Assembly (NCBI GenBank): GCA_963838845.1
Contig: CAWISR010000003.1
Location: forward strand, 310,001-374,000
Direction: 5' to 3'
DNA from: CAVRXQ01 sp963838845
GTDB lineage: Bacteria; Actinomycetota; Acidimicrobiia; Acidimicrobiales; Bog-793
Length of the DNA stretch: 64,000 nucleotides
In this document: in pieces, positions 1 through 8,048 of the stretch
How positions within the stretch are numbered: the first letter of the stretch is position 1
How the letters are laid out: every line of letters begins with the position of its first letter
Made by a program: the position numbers and the translations under genes
The notes under the pieces: generated by a model
The model's database searches: none
Told to the model about the DNA's origin: nothing
The model's input: only the letters and a program-made list of their open reading frames with translations

Positions 1-1
1 C

Positions 2-175
2 CTCCACGACGCGTCGGTCGTCATCGAGTTCCATCTCGCCGGCGCCACCGCGGCGTGGATCGCGATGATCACCTTCTACCTCTCCCTCCACTCTCACCCC
101 GAGCCGGCAAAAACGGACGAGATCGCCGCGACAACGAAGACGCGCCTCTCCGCTCCGGTGGGGGCGACGACGTGA
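2..175 (+). CDS. Partial membrane protein, C-terminal end only
   Basis: The reading frame is open from the window edge and stops at TGA 173-175, giving 57 residues of a protein that begins outside the window. One hydrophobic stretch (about residues 11-29, rich in Ala, Ile, Phe and Leu) could be a last transmembrane helix. A short polar tail rich in Thr and Ala follows. It ends 31 bases before clpS on the same strand. I do not recognise the family, and the part visible is too short to assign a function. Confidence 0.5.
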   Translation, partial: LHDASVVIEFHLAGATAAWIAMITFYLSLHSHPEPAKTDEIAATTKTRLSAPVGATT

Positions 176-206
176 CGCGGCGCAAGAGCTGCGGCTAGGC
201 CGCGCG

Positions 207-503
207 ATGAGCGCCACGACAGCGCCGGATGTCGTCGAGAGGGAATCTCCGCAGGAGGACGTGGTCGCCGACCGGCCATGGCTCGTCGTCGTTTGGAACG
301 ATCCGGTCAACTTGATGGACTACGTCACCTACGTCTTCCAAAAGCTCTTCGGCTACTCGTTCGAGAAAGCGACCCGCCTGATGCTCGACGTCCACCACAA
401 AGGCCGCGCCGTCGTCTCGTCGGGTACCCGCGAACGGGCCGAGTTCGACGTTGGGCGCCTCCATCGGCACGGACTCTGGGCGACCCTCGAACAATCGTCG
501 TGA
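207..503 (+). CDS. clpS: ATP-dependent Clp protease adapter ClpS
   Basis: 98 aa. ClpS binds the N-domain of the ClpA/ClpC unfoldase and hands over N-end-rule substrates. The family core is clear: VVVWNDPVNLMDYVTYVF (about residues 27-44) carries the Asn-Asp pair of the N-degron pocket, followed by a helix with LFGYS and a conserved LDVHHKGRAVV strand. The disordered N-terminal arm of about 22 residues and the total length are typical. The gene overlaps the next one by four bases (GTGA), so the two are probably translated together, as is common for clpS and DUF2017 genes in actinobacteria. Confidence 0.95.
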   Translation: MSATTAPDVVERESPQEDVVADRPWLVVVWNDPVNLMDYVTYVFQKLFGYSFEKATRLMLDVHHKGRAVVSSGTRERAEFDVGRLHRHGLWATLEQSS

Positions 504-1099
504 GCAAGAGCGAGCGAACGCCCGTCGTTCGGCGCACGGACAGCGGCTTTTCGATCGGGCTGTCCGCCGACGAGCGCTCGCTACTGCGATCGATCGCCGC
601 GCACCTGCGAGAGGAGATCAGGACGATCGCAGACCCATCGGAATCCGTGCCCGATGAACTTCGGCGACTGCTCCCCACCGCCTACCCCACCGACCCCGTC
701 GCCCAAGCCGAGTTCGACGAGTCCCAACGCCGAGAAACCGTTGATCACCACGCCAGAGCGCTCGAGATACTCGAAAAGACGGCAGGCGCCGAGGAGTTGA
801 CTGATGAGGAGGTGTCGGCGTGGCTCGACGCGTTGGTCGAACTCCGGCTCGTGTACGGCACGGCGCTTGGTGTCGAAGAGACCTGGGAGGAACCTGACCC
901 GGCCGATCCGCGATATGGCGAATGGCTCGCGTACGCCTACCTCACGTACATCACCTCAGAACTCGTCGACGTGCTAAAGGCAACCCTGCCTCCCTACGAC
1001 GGCAGTGCCGACGAACGCGCTCCAGACGATCCATGGGGCGAGCCGCCCGGGGATCTGCGATGGGACGGAACACCGCTGCCACCGGACGAGTCGGTATGA
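500..1099 (+). CDS. DUF2017 domain-containing protein
   Basis: 199 aa from the GTG at 500, which overlaps the clpS stop. The frame is open further upstream, but that part shadows clpS, so the overlapping GTG is preferred. The protein is acidic, soluble and mostly helical, with a repeated Leu/Asp/Glu pattern. DUF2017 proteins are widespread in actinobacteria next to clpS and have no established activity. A role near Clp proteolysis is inferred only from position. The start and family call are fairly secure. Confidence 0.8.
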   Translation: MSKSERTPVVRRTDSGFSIGLSADERSLLRSIAAHLREEIRTIADPSESVPDELRRLLPTAYPTDPVAQAEFDESQRRETVDHHARALEILEKTAGAEELTDEEVSAWLDALVELRLVYGTALGVEETWEEPDPADPRYGEWLAYAYLTYITSELVDVLKATLPPYDGSADERAPDDPWGEPPGDLRWDGTPLPPDESV

Positions 1100-1188
1100 C
1101 CGTACGGGGCAATACGGGCGATGTTGTCGGAACGCGCAGAAGGGCAATTCGCCGACCCAGGTAGTCTCCGCACGCGTCATTCCTCTGA

Positions 1189-1264
1189 GCCCCCATCGTC
1201 CAGCGGCCAAGGACGCCGCCCTTTCAAGGCGGAAACACGGGTCCGAATCCCGTTGGGGGTGCCA
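1189..1264 (+). tRNA. tRNA-Glu (UUC)
   Basis: 76 nt including an encoded 3' CCA. The acceptor stem is GCCCCCA paired with TGGGGGT, leaving the G1-U72 wobble usual in actinobacterial tRNA-Glu. The anticodon loop reads CTTTCAA (anticodon UUC), closed by a GCCGCC/GGCGG-type stem. The T arm has the ACGGG TCCGAAT CCCGT form. It lies alone between the DUF2017 gene and the convergent ABC-F gene. Confidence 0.95.
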
Positions 1265-1375
1265 TTTGCGGTTGAGCGCTCATTGGATTTCCGCTTGCAG
1301 CCCGACGCGCCAGTCAGAGATTTTGGACGTCGGCCGCCATTGCGAGTCATCGGAGACGCGGCCGAACGGGATCCC

Positions 1376-2995
1376 TCATCGAAGCGGAATCAGCTGCAAG
1401 ATGGCCTCGTCGAAGTAGGTCACACGCGACTCCGGAAGAAGTAAGACGCGCTCCGGCGCCAGTTGGGCAACGAAAACGGAGTCGTGGCTCACGAGGATCA
1501 CGGTGCCCTCGTAGTGCTGCAACGCGGCAAGAAGTGCTTCCACCGACTGGGGGTCGAGATTGTTCGTCGGCTCGTCGAGCAATAACAGGTTCGCCCCAGA
1601 CATCATCAGCCGTGTCAAGGCGAGTTTGGTCTTCTCCCCGCCCGACAAGGTTCCCGCCTTTTGATCGGCGACGTCGCCGCTCAGACCGAAATGACCGAGG
1701 GTTGTCCGCATTTGACCCACGGTCGCGTCCGGGGAGACCGACCGGAGATTGTCGAGAGCGGATAGGGACGGCTGGATGTCCTCGTGCTCCTGTGCGTAGA
1801 AACCGAGTGTCACGTTCGCCCCGAGCTTGACCCAACCGCTGTCCGGGGTATCGCGGCCAGCGAGACAGCGCAGCAGGGTGGTCTTGCCCGCACCGTTCAC
1901 ACCCACCAGCAACAAGACGTCGCCGCGTTGCACCAGCAGCTCGACATTGGCGAACACCCGATGTTCACCAAATGACTTCGACAGACCGTGCACTTCGACG
2001 ACCTTGTCTCCCGCACGTACCGGTTCCGGTAAACGAATCTTCAACTGGCGGCGTTGAACCGTGGGCGCATGGTCTTTGAGCCGCGCGTTCAGGAGGTCGA
2101 TGCGCCGCTGCAGGGCATGACGCTTCGCCGCGTGAGTGGCGTTCGCTTTGGCGAACAGCTTTTTCGTCTCGGTGAGACGAGCCGCTTCTCTGCTGATGTT
2201 CTTCGCGACGTGTGCCCGCTGGGACGCCGCCTCCGCCCTTTGTCGCAGGTAGTCCGAATACGTACCCCGATATGCGTCGATGTGAGCATTCTCCAGAGCG
2301 ATTACCCGATCGATCGCGCTGTCCATCAGCTTCACGTCATGGCTCACCACGATCACCGTCGAAGGTGTCTCCCGCAAAAAGTTCATCACCCACTTCTTCG
2401 CCGCGGCGTCAAGGTGGTTCGTGGGTTCGTCGAGAATGAAGAGATCGCCCCCGGCGAGAAGAAGGCTTGCCAGATCGAGCTTGCGACGCTGCCCTCCAGA
2501 GAGGTCCCGCACCGAGGTCAGAAGGGACTCTTCATCGAGGCCGACGCCCTTCGCAATGCGCTCGGCATTGGTCTCGAGCTCGTATCCGCCGTCGTGAACG
2601 AAGCGATCGTGGACATCACTGAAACGCCGAATCGCGTCGTCGCGCGCAAGACCGGTGGAGTTATTCATCAGCTCCGTGAGCCGACTCATCTCGTGTCGCA
2701 TCTCGGTGAGCGGACTCGCCTCTAGCAGGTACTCCAGGGCGATCTCTTCACCGGTGGCGCCGTTACCGCGTACGAGTGAAGCGGTCTCTTGACGCAGATA
2801 AGCGGTTCGCGCCGGAACTTGAACCGACCCGGCGGCGAGAACTCGATCACCAGCGATCGCCCGCAGCAATGTCGTTTTGCCCGCGCCATTCGGACCGACG
2901 AGAGCGACCTTCTCACCGGGTCGGATCCGCACCGAGGCGTCGCGGACGAGGACCCGATCGCCGATCTCGATTCGCACGTCGAAAAGCGACAGCAT
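1376..2995 (-). CDS. ABC-F family ATPase (ribosome-associated)
   Basis: 539 aa with two ABC nucleotide-binding domains in one chain and no membrane segment, the ABC-F layout. Domain 1 has Walker A GPNGAGKT (34-41), signature LSGGQ (165-169) and Walker B/D-loop DEPTNHLD (189-196). Domain 2 has Walker A GVNGAGKT, signature LSGGE and DEPTNNLD near residue 480. A charged linker rich in Arg/Lys/Ala joins them. ABC-F proteins act on the ribosomal E site in translation control or antibiotic protection. Which subfamily this is cannot be told by eye. Transcribed alone. Confidence 0.9.
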   Translation of the reverse strand: MLSLFDVRIEIGDRVLVRDASVRIRPGEKVALVGPNGAGKTTLLRAIAGDRVLAAGSVQVPARTAYLRQETASLVRGNGATGEEIALEYLLEASPLTEMRHEMSRLTELMNNSTGLARDDAIRRFSDVHDRFVHDGGYELETNAERIAKGVGLDEESLLTSVRDLSGGQRRKLDLASLLLAGGDLFILDEPTNHLDAAAKKWVMNFLRETPSTVIVVSHDVKLMDSAIDRVIALENAHIDAYRGTYSDYLRQRAEAASQRAHVAKNISREAARLTETKKLFAKANATHAAKRHALQRRIDLLNARLKDHAPTVQRRQLKIRLPEPVRAGDKVVEVHGLSKSFGEHRVFANVELLVQRGDVLLLVGVNGAGKTTLLRCLAGRDTPDSGWVKLGANVTLGFYAQEHEDIQPSLSALDNLRSVSPDATVGQMRTTLGHFGLSGDVADQKAGTLSGGEKTKLALTRLMMSGANLLLLDEPTNNLDPQSVEALLAALQHYEGTVILVSHDSVFVAQLAPERVLLLPESRVTYFDEAILQLIPLR

Positions 2996-3260
2996 GCGCC
3001 AACAGTGTCCCCGATCTGACGCAACCCCCGAATCCAGCTGCCTCCAGTCGACGCCAGCTGATTGGCGGCGCGACGGCTCGACCGGCCGAACGCCGAAACA
3101 ACCGAGCTACCAGCACATCCCTGCAGTCGCCCAGCCGAGTTGGAGCTGCGGGCGTATCGAATCGAGCCCGGGCGAACGTGGGCAGAGCGTCGCGTAGGAT
3201 CGTGGCTCACCTGATGCGTCGCGTCCACCGTCCGGCGGAGCGAGCGCACCGAACAATCAG

Positions 3261-3338
3261 GGACCTGTGGTGCAGCTCGGAGTGCACGCCGGCCTGTCAA
3301 GCCGGAGGTCGCGGGTTCAAATCCCGTCAGGTCCGCCA
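3261..3338 (+). tRNA. tRNA-Asp (GUC)
   Basis: 78 nt with encoded CCA. The acceptor arms GGACCTG and CAGGTCC pair fully. The anticodon loop CTGTCAA gives GUC, closed by CCGGC/GCCGG, and the T arm is GCGGG TTCAAAT CCCGT. The 3' 45 bases recur, with one mismatch, at 11241-11285. Confidence 0.95.
3292..3336 (+). repeat. 45-bp direct repeat, copy 1 (inside tRNA-Asp)
   Basis: From the anticodon stem to the first C of the CCA of tRNA-Asp. It matches 11241-11285 at 44 of 45 positions, the difference being A3299 versus G11248. A 3' tRNA half repeated in direct orientation is the usual trace of site-specific integration into a tRNA gene. Here the intact tRNA is at the left end. Confidence 0.85.
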
Positions 3339-3424
3339 AATTCTCGCAGGTGGGAGGCCCAAGACGCGTAGTCGGGAGGGCCTCTAGGTCGAGCGTGTCA
3401 GCCGAATGTCAGCAGGAGGCGTAA

Positions 3425-3805
3425 ATGCCGGGATTCGACATTGCGACCCTGGCGCAGTTTGAGGCTCCTTCGCGACTGTGCCCGTTCTGCTGCGCGATCT
3501 GGCCGAGTGACATTCCGGCTGGAAAGGTCGAATGCCCGGTATGCCAGACGCTCTTTATCCCCATCACTTATGGAGATCTCTTTCCAACGACCGCCACCGC
3601 CATCACGTACGAGGGTGCGATGGTTGCGAGCCTGCCCTCTTCATACTTTCCGCCGTATCTTCCTTTCGCTTACTTGCAGACTGGTGCTTCAATTGGTTTG
3701 TCAGGGTCCGCGGGCACGAACGTCGATCTCGGATCCGAACCGTTACATCACGCGACCGCGTTGGCTCGACTCGCCCTTGAATTGCGAGGCACAGGGTTGA
3801 GCTAG
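3425..3805 (+). CDS. Small zinc-ribbon protein of unknown function
   Basis: 126 aa. A strong Shine-Dalgarno sequence (AGGAGG) sits seven bases before the ATG, so the gene looks real. Two Cys pairs, C19-P-F-C22 and C37-P-V-C40, would make a zinc ribbon. An extra Cys follows at 23. The rest is rich in aromatic and small residues, with no clear membrane helix and no family I recognise. It starts 86 bases after tRNA-Asp, first in the putative island. The role could be nucleic-acid or protein binding, but nothing in the sequence decides that. Confidence 0.6.
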   Translation: MPGFDIATLAQFEAPSRLCPFCCAIWPSDIPAGKVECPVCQTLFIPITYGDLFPTTATAITYEGAMVASLPSSYFPPYLPFAYLQTGASIGLSGSAGTNVDLGSEPLHHATALARLALELRGTGLS

Positions 3806-3835
3806 GAGAGTTGCACGGCCAGTTACCGCGTCGAT

Positions 3836-4468
3836 CTAGTCGAATGTCGGCGGACGGTTTCTCGTTCGTTTGATCTCAAAGAAACCGTCGGTGCCGGTCA
3901 CGGTGACGAAAGCGTCCCACAGCTCTCCGGCTGCTTCACCCTTTGGCGCGGGGGTGATGACCGGGCCAAAAAACGCGTTCCCACGGACTCGAATCACCGG
4001 TGTTCCCACGTCGAGGCCGACCTCATCGAATGCCTCGTGGTGCGAGCTCTTGATTGCCTCATCGAAGGCGTCGCTCTGAGCTGCTTCGGCGAGCGACTCT
4101 GGCAGTCCGACTTCGTTCAGCGCCTCCGACAAAACGCTGGGATCTTCGCGTCGCCCCTGATTGTGCAGTCGAGTTCCGATCGCCGTGTAAAGCGGCCCGA
4201 GAACCTCCGAACCAGCTTCCTTTTCCGCAGCAGCGCACACTCGGACTGGTCCCCAGGCTTTCTCCATCCGGCTTCGGTATTCGTCCGGGAATCCCTTCCC
4301 CTCGTGCTGAACGAGGTTCAGATAGGCGAGCGACATGATCTTCCACTGCAGCTCGACTGGCCGAACTCGAGCCACCTCGAGCATCCAGCGCGATGTGATC
4401 CATGCCCATGGACACAGCGGGTCGAACCAGAATTGGACCTTTTCCAGGGTCTTCTCTGACTCAGTCAT
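3836..4468 (-). CDS. DsbA-family oxidoreductase, mycothiol nitroreductase (Rv2466c)-like
   Basis: 210 aa from ATG 4468. The frame is open further upstream, but the thioredoxin fold begins right after this ATG. FWFDPLCPWAW (13-23) is the active-site region. Cys19 is present, and the second position of the CxxC motif is Ala22. A helical insert of DsbA type and a cis-Pro-like TPVIR segment (about residue 160) follow. Relatives such as mycobacterial Rv2466c use mycothiol to reduce substrates. With one Cys, a monothiol mechanism is the likely option. Cytoplasmic, as no signal peptide is seen. It stands alone, convergent with the zinc-ribbon gene. Confidence 0.75.
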   Translation of the reverse strand: MTESEKTLEKVQFWFDPLCPWAWITSRWMLEVARVRPVELQWKIMSLAYLNLVQHEGKGFPDEYRSRMEKAWGPVRVCAAAEKEAGSEVLGPLYTAIGTRLHNQGRREDPSVLSEALNEVGLPESLAEAAQSDAFDEAIKSSHHEAFDEVGLDVGTPVIRVRGNAFFGPVITPAPKGEAAGELWDAFVTVTGTDGFFEIKRTRNRPPTFD

Positions 4469-4726
4469 GACCCATATAACAGCGCATATTGCCCTCGTGT
4501 TCCCATGTCGACCCGAATACTGGCGGTGGCCCGCGAGTGTGGCAGTTCGTCCTGACGGGTTACCACCAGCTTGCCGCTTGCGAGTACGTCGACGACTAAC
4601 TCGCCATGACCCCTGAAGACCGATCCATCGAGTCACAGCCGGAGCGGTGGACGGCCGCGACGGTGCACGCCTACATGTGCGTTGACTCAGACAGCGAAGT
4701 CCAGAGGCAGATGCGAGTATGCGGAG

Positions 4727-5203
4727 ATGGACATCGCGACTTTTCGTGCTTCAGGAAGCATTACCGTCTCCGCTCCACCGGAAGAGGTCTATGGCTTCAT
4801 ATCAGACATGACGAGAATGGGTGAGATCAGTCCAGAGTGCACCGGTGGCACCTGGGAGAGCGAGTCTCGTGGCGTAGGAGCGATCTTTATCGGGTCGAAC
4901 ACCGCAGGTGATCGCACGTGGCAACGCCGTATCAGGATCGCCGTCGCGAATTCGCCGCGCGAATTCGCGTTCGAGAACTTAAGCGACGCTGCCGTTCCCC
5001 CATCAGCAGACGACAAGCCCATTGCTAGGTGGGGTTACACCTTCACTCCTCATGACGGCGGAACGAAGGTAGAGGAGACATGGGAATTGCTCGATCATCC
5101 ACTTCTCGACACCTTTGGCGAGGAGCGCATGCGAGGTCGTCAGGCGACCAACCAAGATGGCATTAATCAAACGCTTGCCAAGCTCAAGGCGCTTCTCGGT
5201 TGA
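4727..5203 (+). CDS. SRPBCC (START/Bet v1-like) family protein
   Basis: 158 aa from ATG 4727. A TTG at 4682 would add 15 residues, and neither start has a good ribosome site. The pattern SGSITVSAPPEEVYGFISD opens the fold, followed by strands such as TWQRRIRIAV and a C-terminal long helix (TNQDGINQTLAKLKALL), all typical of polyketide-cyclase/dehydrase-like SRPBCC proteins. These bind hydrophobic ligands, and the ligand here is unknown. A GC-rich hairpin directly after the stop probably ends the transcript. Confidence 0.75.
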   Translation: MDIATFRASGSITVSAPPEEVYGFISDMTRMGEISPECTGGTWESESRGVGAIFIGSNTAGDRTWQRRIRIAVANSPREFAFENLSDAAVPPSADDKPIARWGYTFTPHDGGTKVEETWELLDHPLLDTFGEERMRGRQATNQDGINQTLAKLKALLG

Positions 5204-5204
5204 G

Positions 5205-5229
5205 CACGGCACTTTCTGACAGTGCTGTG
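5205..5229 (+). terminator. Strong hairpin just after the SRPBCC gene
   Basis: CACGGCACT (5205-5213) pairs with AGTGCTGTG (5221-5229) over nine base pairs, one of them G-U, with a 7-base loop. It starts two bases after the stop codon. No U-run follows, so it would be a U-less terminator of the kind proposed for actinobacteria, or an mRNA 3'-end stabiliser. Confidence 0.5.
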
Positions 5230-5529
5230 ATTCGCCTCAATTAATTGAAATCAGGCGATGTCTCACATGGCCTCCCTATGAGGAAATCGGAAAGAAGATG
5301 GCCGGTTGACCACGGAGCCGGTCAGTACGTCACGTGGGGTTGTGCGAGAGAAGCGGTGATCTCGAGATCGCTCCTCTCGGATAGAGCGGAACTCGCAGAT
5401 GTATGTGCGCGAACGCCTCATGGGGCAGATGGTCAGTGCGCTTCAGCAGCCACATGTCGTATCGCTCACGCTGAGTATCGATGAAGGGGATTGTCGGGCG
5501 CGGCGCCTAAGCGAATAGTTTGGCGGCGC
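5230..5529. other. Intergenic, no gene recognised
   Basis: About 300 bases between the SRPBCC hairpin and heme A synthase. The first part is locally AT-rich (around 5238-5252) and could hold a promoter for the next gene. A short open frame at 5245-5484 has no ribosome site or recognisable protein pattern, and I do not call it a gene. Confidence 0.5.
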
Positions 5530-6531
5530 ATGTGTGGTCCGGGTGCAGGAAGAGATGCCTGGAGCCGAGCCCGTCGACAGGATGCGAGTGTTCGCTGGAT
5601 CCGGGCGCTCTCGTTGGCAACGGTGGTCGCGACCTACTGCCTTGTCGTGCTCGGGAGTACCGTCCGTGTGACCAACTCGGGGATGGGCTGCCGGGGTTGG
5701 CCGCTGTGCTCCGGGCAAGTTGGTCCGATCGCCCAATTCCACCCGTTGCTGGAGCAATCCCACCGCTATCTCGTGACGCTCGTGACCGTCTTGATCCTCG
5801 TGCTCGCCGTGCTCGTCTGGCGCACCGGCCCTGCGGTTCGGTATGTGCGGGGACCGGCGCTCGTGTCCGTGGGGGTGATCGCGGTGCAGATCGTGCTCGG
5901 TGCCATCACGGTGATCACCAACAACGCACCGGTCACTGTCGCGCTGCACCTCGCGGTCGGGTTGTTGTTCCTCGGAGTCGTAACGGTGACCGCGATCGCG
6001 TCCTTCATCGTGCCCGCGCAGTCGCGGTCACTGCTTCACGAACCGAGCCACCTCGCCTGGGTTGCTGTCGCCGGGTTGTTCTTCGTGCTCATCTCCGGTT
6101 CGCTCGTGGTCGACGGGGGAGCGCAGTCGGCGTGTAAGTCATGGCCGGCGTGCTTCGGAAGTCGGGCATCCGGGGGACTCGTCGCGCTCCAGCTCGCCCA
6201 TCGTTCGATGGTCCTGATCGGCGGGACGCTCGTTGTCGTCTACCTCGCTGCACTGCTTCGCAAGGGAAGTGTCAATCACGCGCAGCGCTTATTCGCGGCG
6301 AGCGGGCTTGTGCTGCTTACAATCCAGGTCGCTGTCGGAGCATTCGACGCGCTGCTCGGTTCGCCAGCGGCTCTGGCGGATGTGCATCTCGCCTTGGCGT
6401 CGGCACTGTGGGCTCTTGTCGTCGCGGTTGTCGCCCTGTCCGCGAAAAGCAGCATGGACCGCACCGTTCTTGTCGGTTCCCGCGACGTCGAGAGGACGGT
6501 CTTGGAGACCGCTGGTCGCGAGGACCGTTGA
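5530..6531 (+). CDS. ctaA: Heme A synthase (CtaA/COX15)
   Basis: 333 aa from ATG 5530; a TTG at 5491 is an alternative. An eight-helix membrane protein that oxidises the C8 methyl of heme O to give heme A for aa3-type oxidases. The family's paired His are visible: the EQSHRY motif, ALHLAVG, QLAHRSM and DVHLALA. The N-terminal helix ends in STVRVTNSGMGCRGWPLC, the characteristic Cys-bearing loop, and a second Cys pair lies in SACKSWPACF. Its partner, heme O synthase (ctaB), is at 56.7 kb with the oxidase genes, so the pathway is split. The gene lies inside the tRNA-Asp-bounded segment. Confidence 0.92.
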   Translation: MCGPGAGRDAWSRARRQDASVRWIRALSLATVVATYCLVVLGSTVRVTNSGMGCRGWPLCSGQVGPIAQFHPLLEQSHRYLVTLVTVLILVLAVLVWRTGPAVRYVRGPALVSVGVIAVQIVLGAITVITNNAPVTVALHLAVGLLFLGVVTVTAIASFIVPAQSRSLLHEPSHLAWVAVAGLFFVLISGSLVVDGGAQSACKSWPACFGSRASGGLVALQLAHRSMVLIGGTLVVVYLAALLRKGSVNHAQRLFAASGLVLLTIQVAVGAFDALLGSPAALADVHLALASALWALVVAVVALSAKSSMDRTVLVGSRDVERTVLETAGREDR

Positions 6532-6682
6532 GAGGACGTCCTTTGCTGTCACGCTTGGGTGGCACCGATTCGATGCACAGCACTCAGGGTTCGTCCCTAT
6601 TTGAAAGTCGTAGGGCATTGGCGCGAGCGGAGGTCAGACTCCACTCGGTACGCGTACAGTCCGCACAGTTAGCCTTGTTTAA

Positions 6683-7858
6683 GTGACACCGCACCTCGTC
6701 GTGAACGACGCTGGATCTGCTGAGGTTCGTGGTCCAACCCGTTCATTCGACGATCGCCCGCTTTTGGTGTTCTGGGAGACGACCAAGGCCTGCTTGCTCA
6801 CGTGCCGCCACTGTCGCGCAAACGCCCAGCGCGATCCGGGTTCCGATGACCTCTCGACCGCCGAAGGATTTGGCCTCATCGACGATCTGGCGGCGATCGG
6901 CAGGCCGCGTCCGATCATGATCCTCACCGGTGGCGACTGCCTGATGCGCAACGACCTCGTCGCTCTCGTAGCCCATGCAAAGCAGATGGACGTTCCGGTT
7001 GCGATCGCTCCGTCCGTCACGCCCAAACTGACGTCGACGATCTTGCGCCAGTTACGAACCCAGAACGTCAAGACCGCATCGCTGAGTCTCGACGGTGCGA
7101 CACCGGCTACTCACGAGGCGGTGCGCGGCGTCAACGGCCACTTCGGTGCCACCATGCACGCGATCAACAACTTGAAGGTGCACGGCTATGCCGTTCAGGT
7201 CAACACGACGGTGATGCGGCGCAACGTCGGAGAGCTCGCCGACATCGCTTCGCTGATGTACCGGTCCGGGGTGAATGTGTGGGAAGTGTTCTTCTTGATC
7301 GCCACTGGACGCGGTACCCGCATGGAGGCAACGAGTGCTCACGAGAATGAGGACATCTGTCACTTCCTCGTCGATGCATCGCGCTACGGCTTCACCGTTC
7401 GCACTGTCGAAGCGCCGTTCTTCAGAAGAGTCGTCATAGATCGCCGTCGGGTTGGTGACGTGCCTTCCGAGCACGCCTTCGAACTCGGACCGTTGTACTC
7501 ACATCTCCGCGACCGGCTCTATGCGCAATTGGGATCACCCACCGCGCCCGTACGCGCCCCGAGTGCTGCAACTCGCGATGGCAAGGGCGTCATCTTCGTC
7601 GCCAACAACGGCGACGTCTTTCCGTCAGGATTTCTCCCTCTCCGACTCGGCAGTGTCCGCGAACAAAGCATTGCGGAGATCTATCGGGACCATCCTCTGT
7701 TGCAGTCGATCCGCGATGCCAGCTTCGGCGGAAGGTGCGGCACATGTGAGTACGCCGATCTCTGTGGTGGCTCGCGCGCCCGGGCTTTCGCGGCCACGAA
7801 AGACCCGCTTGGAGAGGATCCCGGGTGCATCCGAGCATTCGCCCATGTCGGCCACTAG
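6683..7858 (+). CDS. Radical SAM/SPASM protein (TIGR04053-like)
   Basis: 391 aa from GTG 6683. C37-LLT-C41-RH-C44 is the CxxxCxxC site for the SAM-binding 4Fe-4S cluster. LTGGDCLMR is the SAM amino-group motif. The C-terminal CGTCEYADLCGG plus a later Cys near the end form a SPASM/twitch-type cluster for an auxiliary Fe-S centre. The layout fits the TIGR04053 group, related to heme-modifying (AhbC/AhbD, NirJ) and peptide-modifying enzymes. No precursor peptide gene is evident nearby. The preceding gene makes heme A, so a heme link is possible but unproven. Confidence 0.8.
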   Translation: MTPHLVVNDAGSAEVRGPTRSFDDRPLLVFWETTKACLLTCRHCRANAQRDPGSDDLSTAEGFGLIDDLAAIGRPRPIMILTGGDCLMRNDLVALVAHAKQMDVPVAIAPSVTPKLTSTILRQLRTQNVKTASLSLDGATPATHEAVRGVNGHFGATMHAINNLKVHGYAVQVNTTVMRRNVGELADIASLMYRSGVNVWEVFFLIATGRGTRMEATSAHENEDICHFLVDASRYGFTVRTVEAPFFRRVVIDRRRVGDVPSEHAFELGPLYSHLRDRLYAQLGSPTAPVRAPSAATRDGKGVIFVANNGDVFPSGFLPLRLGSVREQSIAEIYRDHPLLQSIRDASFGGRCGTCEYADLCGGSRARAFAATKDPLGEDPGCIRAFAHVGH

Positions 7859-8048
7859 TGGGGCATCCTCGGGGAAAGTCCACGTCTCGACGTCCGAACC
7901 CTCGGACACAGATCCCGTATCCCGCTCATGTCCAAACAACCGCCAAACCCGGAGCAAATAGGCCTGTGACATTACGTATTCACACTGTTCCGGCACCAAG
8001 CGGACACCTCTCCGGGCAACTCGAACGCCGGTTGGTAGCTTGCCCTCG

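Noticed and set aside
2054..2725. 223-codon open frame antisense to the ABC-F gene
   Set aside because: Lies entirely inside a gene with all ABC motifs intact on the other strand. A GC-rich shadow frame.
6664..6682. Half-site similar to a DtxR/IdeR box (TTAGCC...TTTAA) just before the radical SAM gene
   Set aside because: Only about 11 of 19 positions match the consensus, and just one half is good. Not enough to call an iron-regulated operator.
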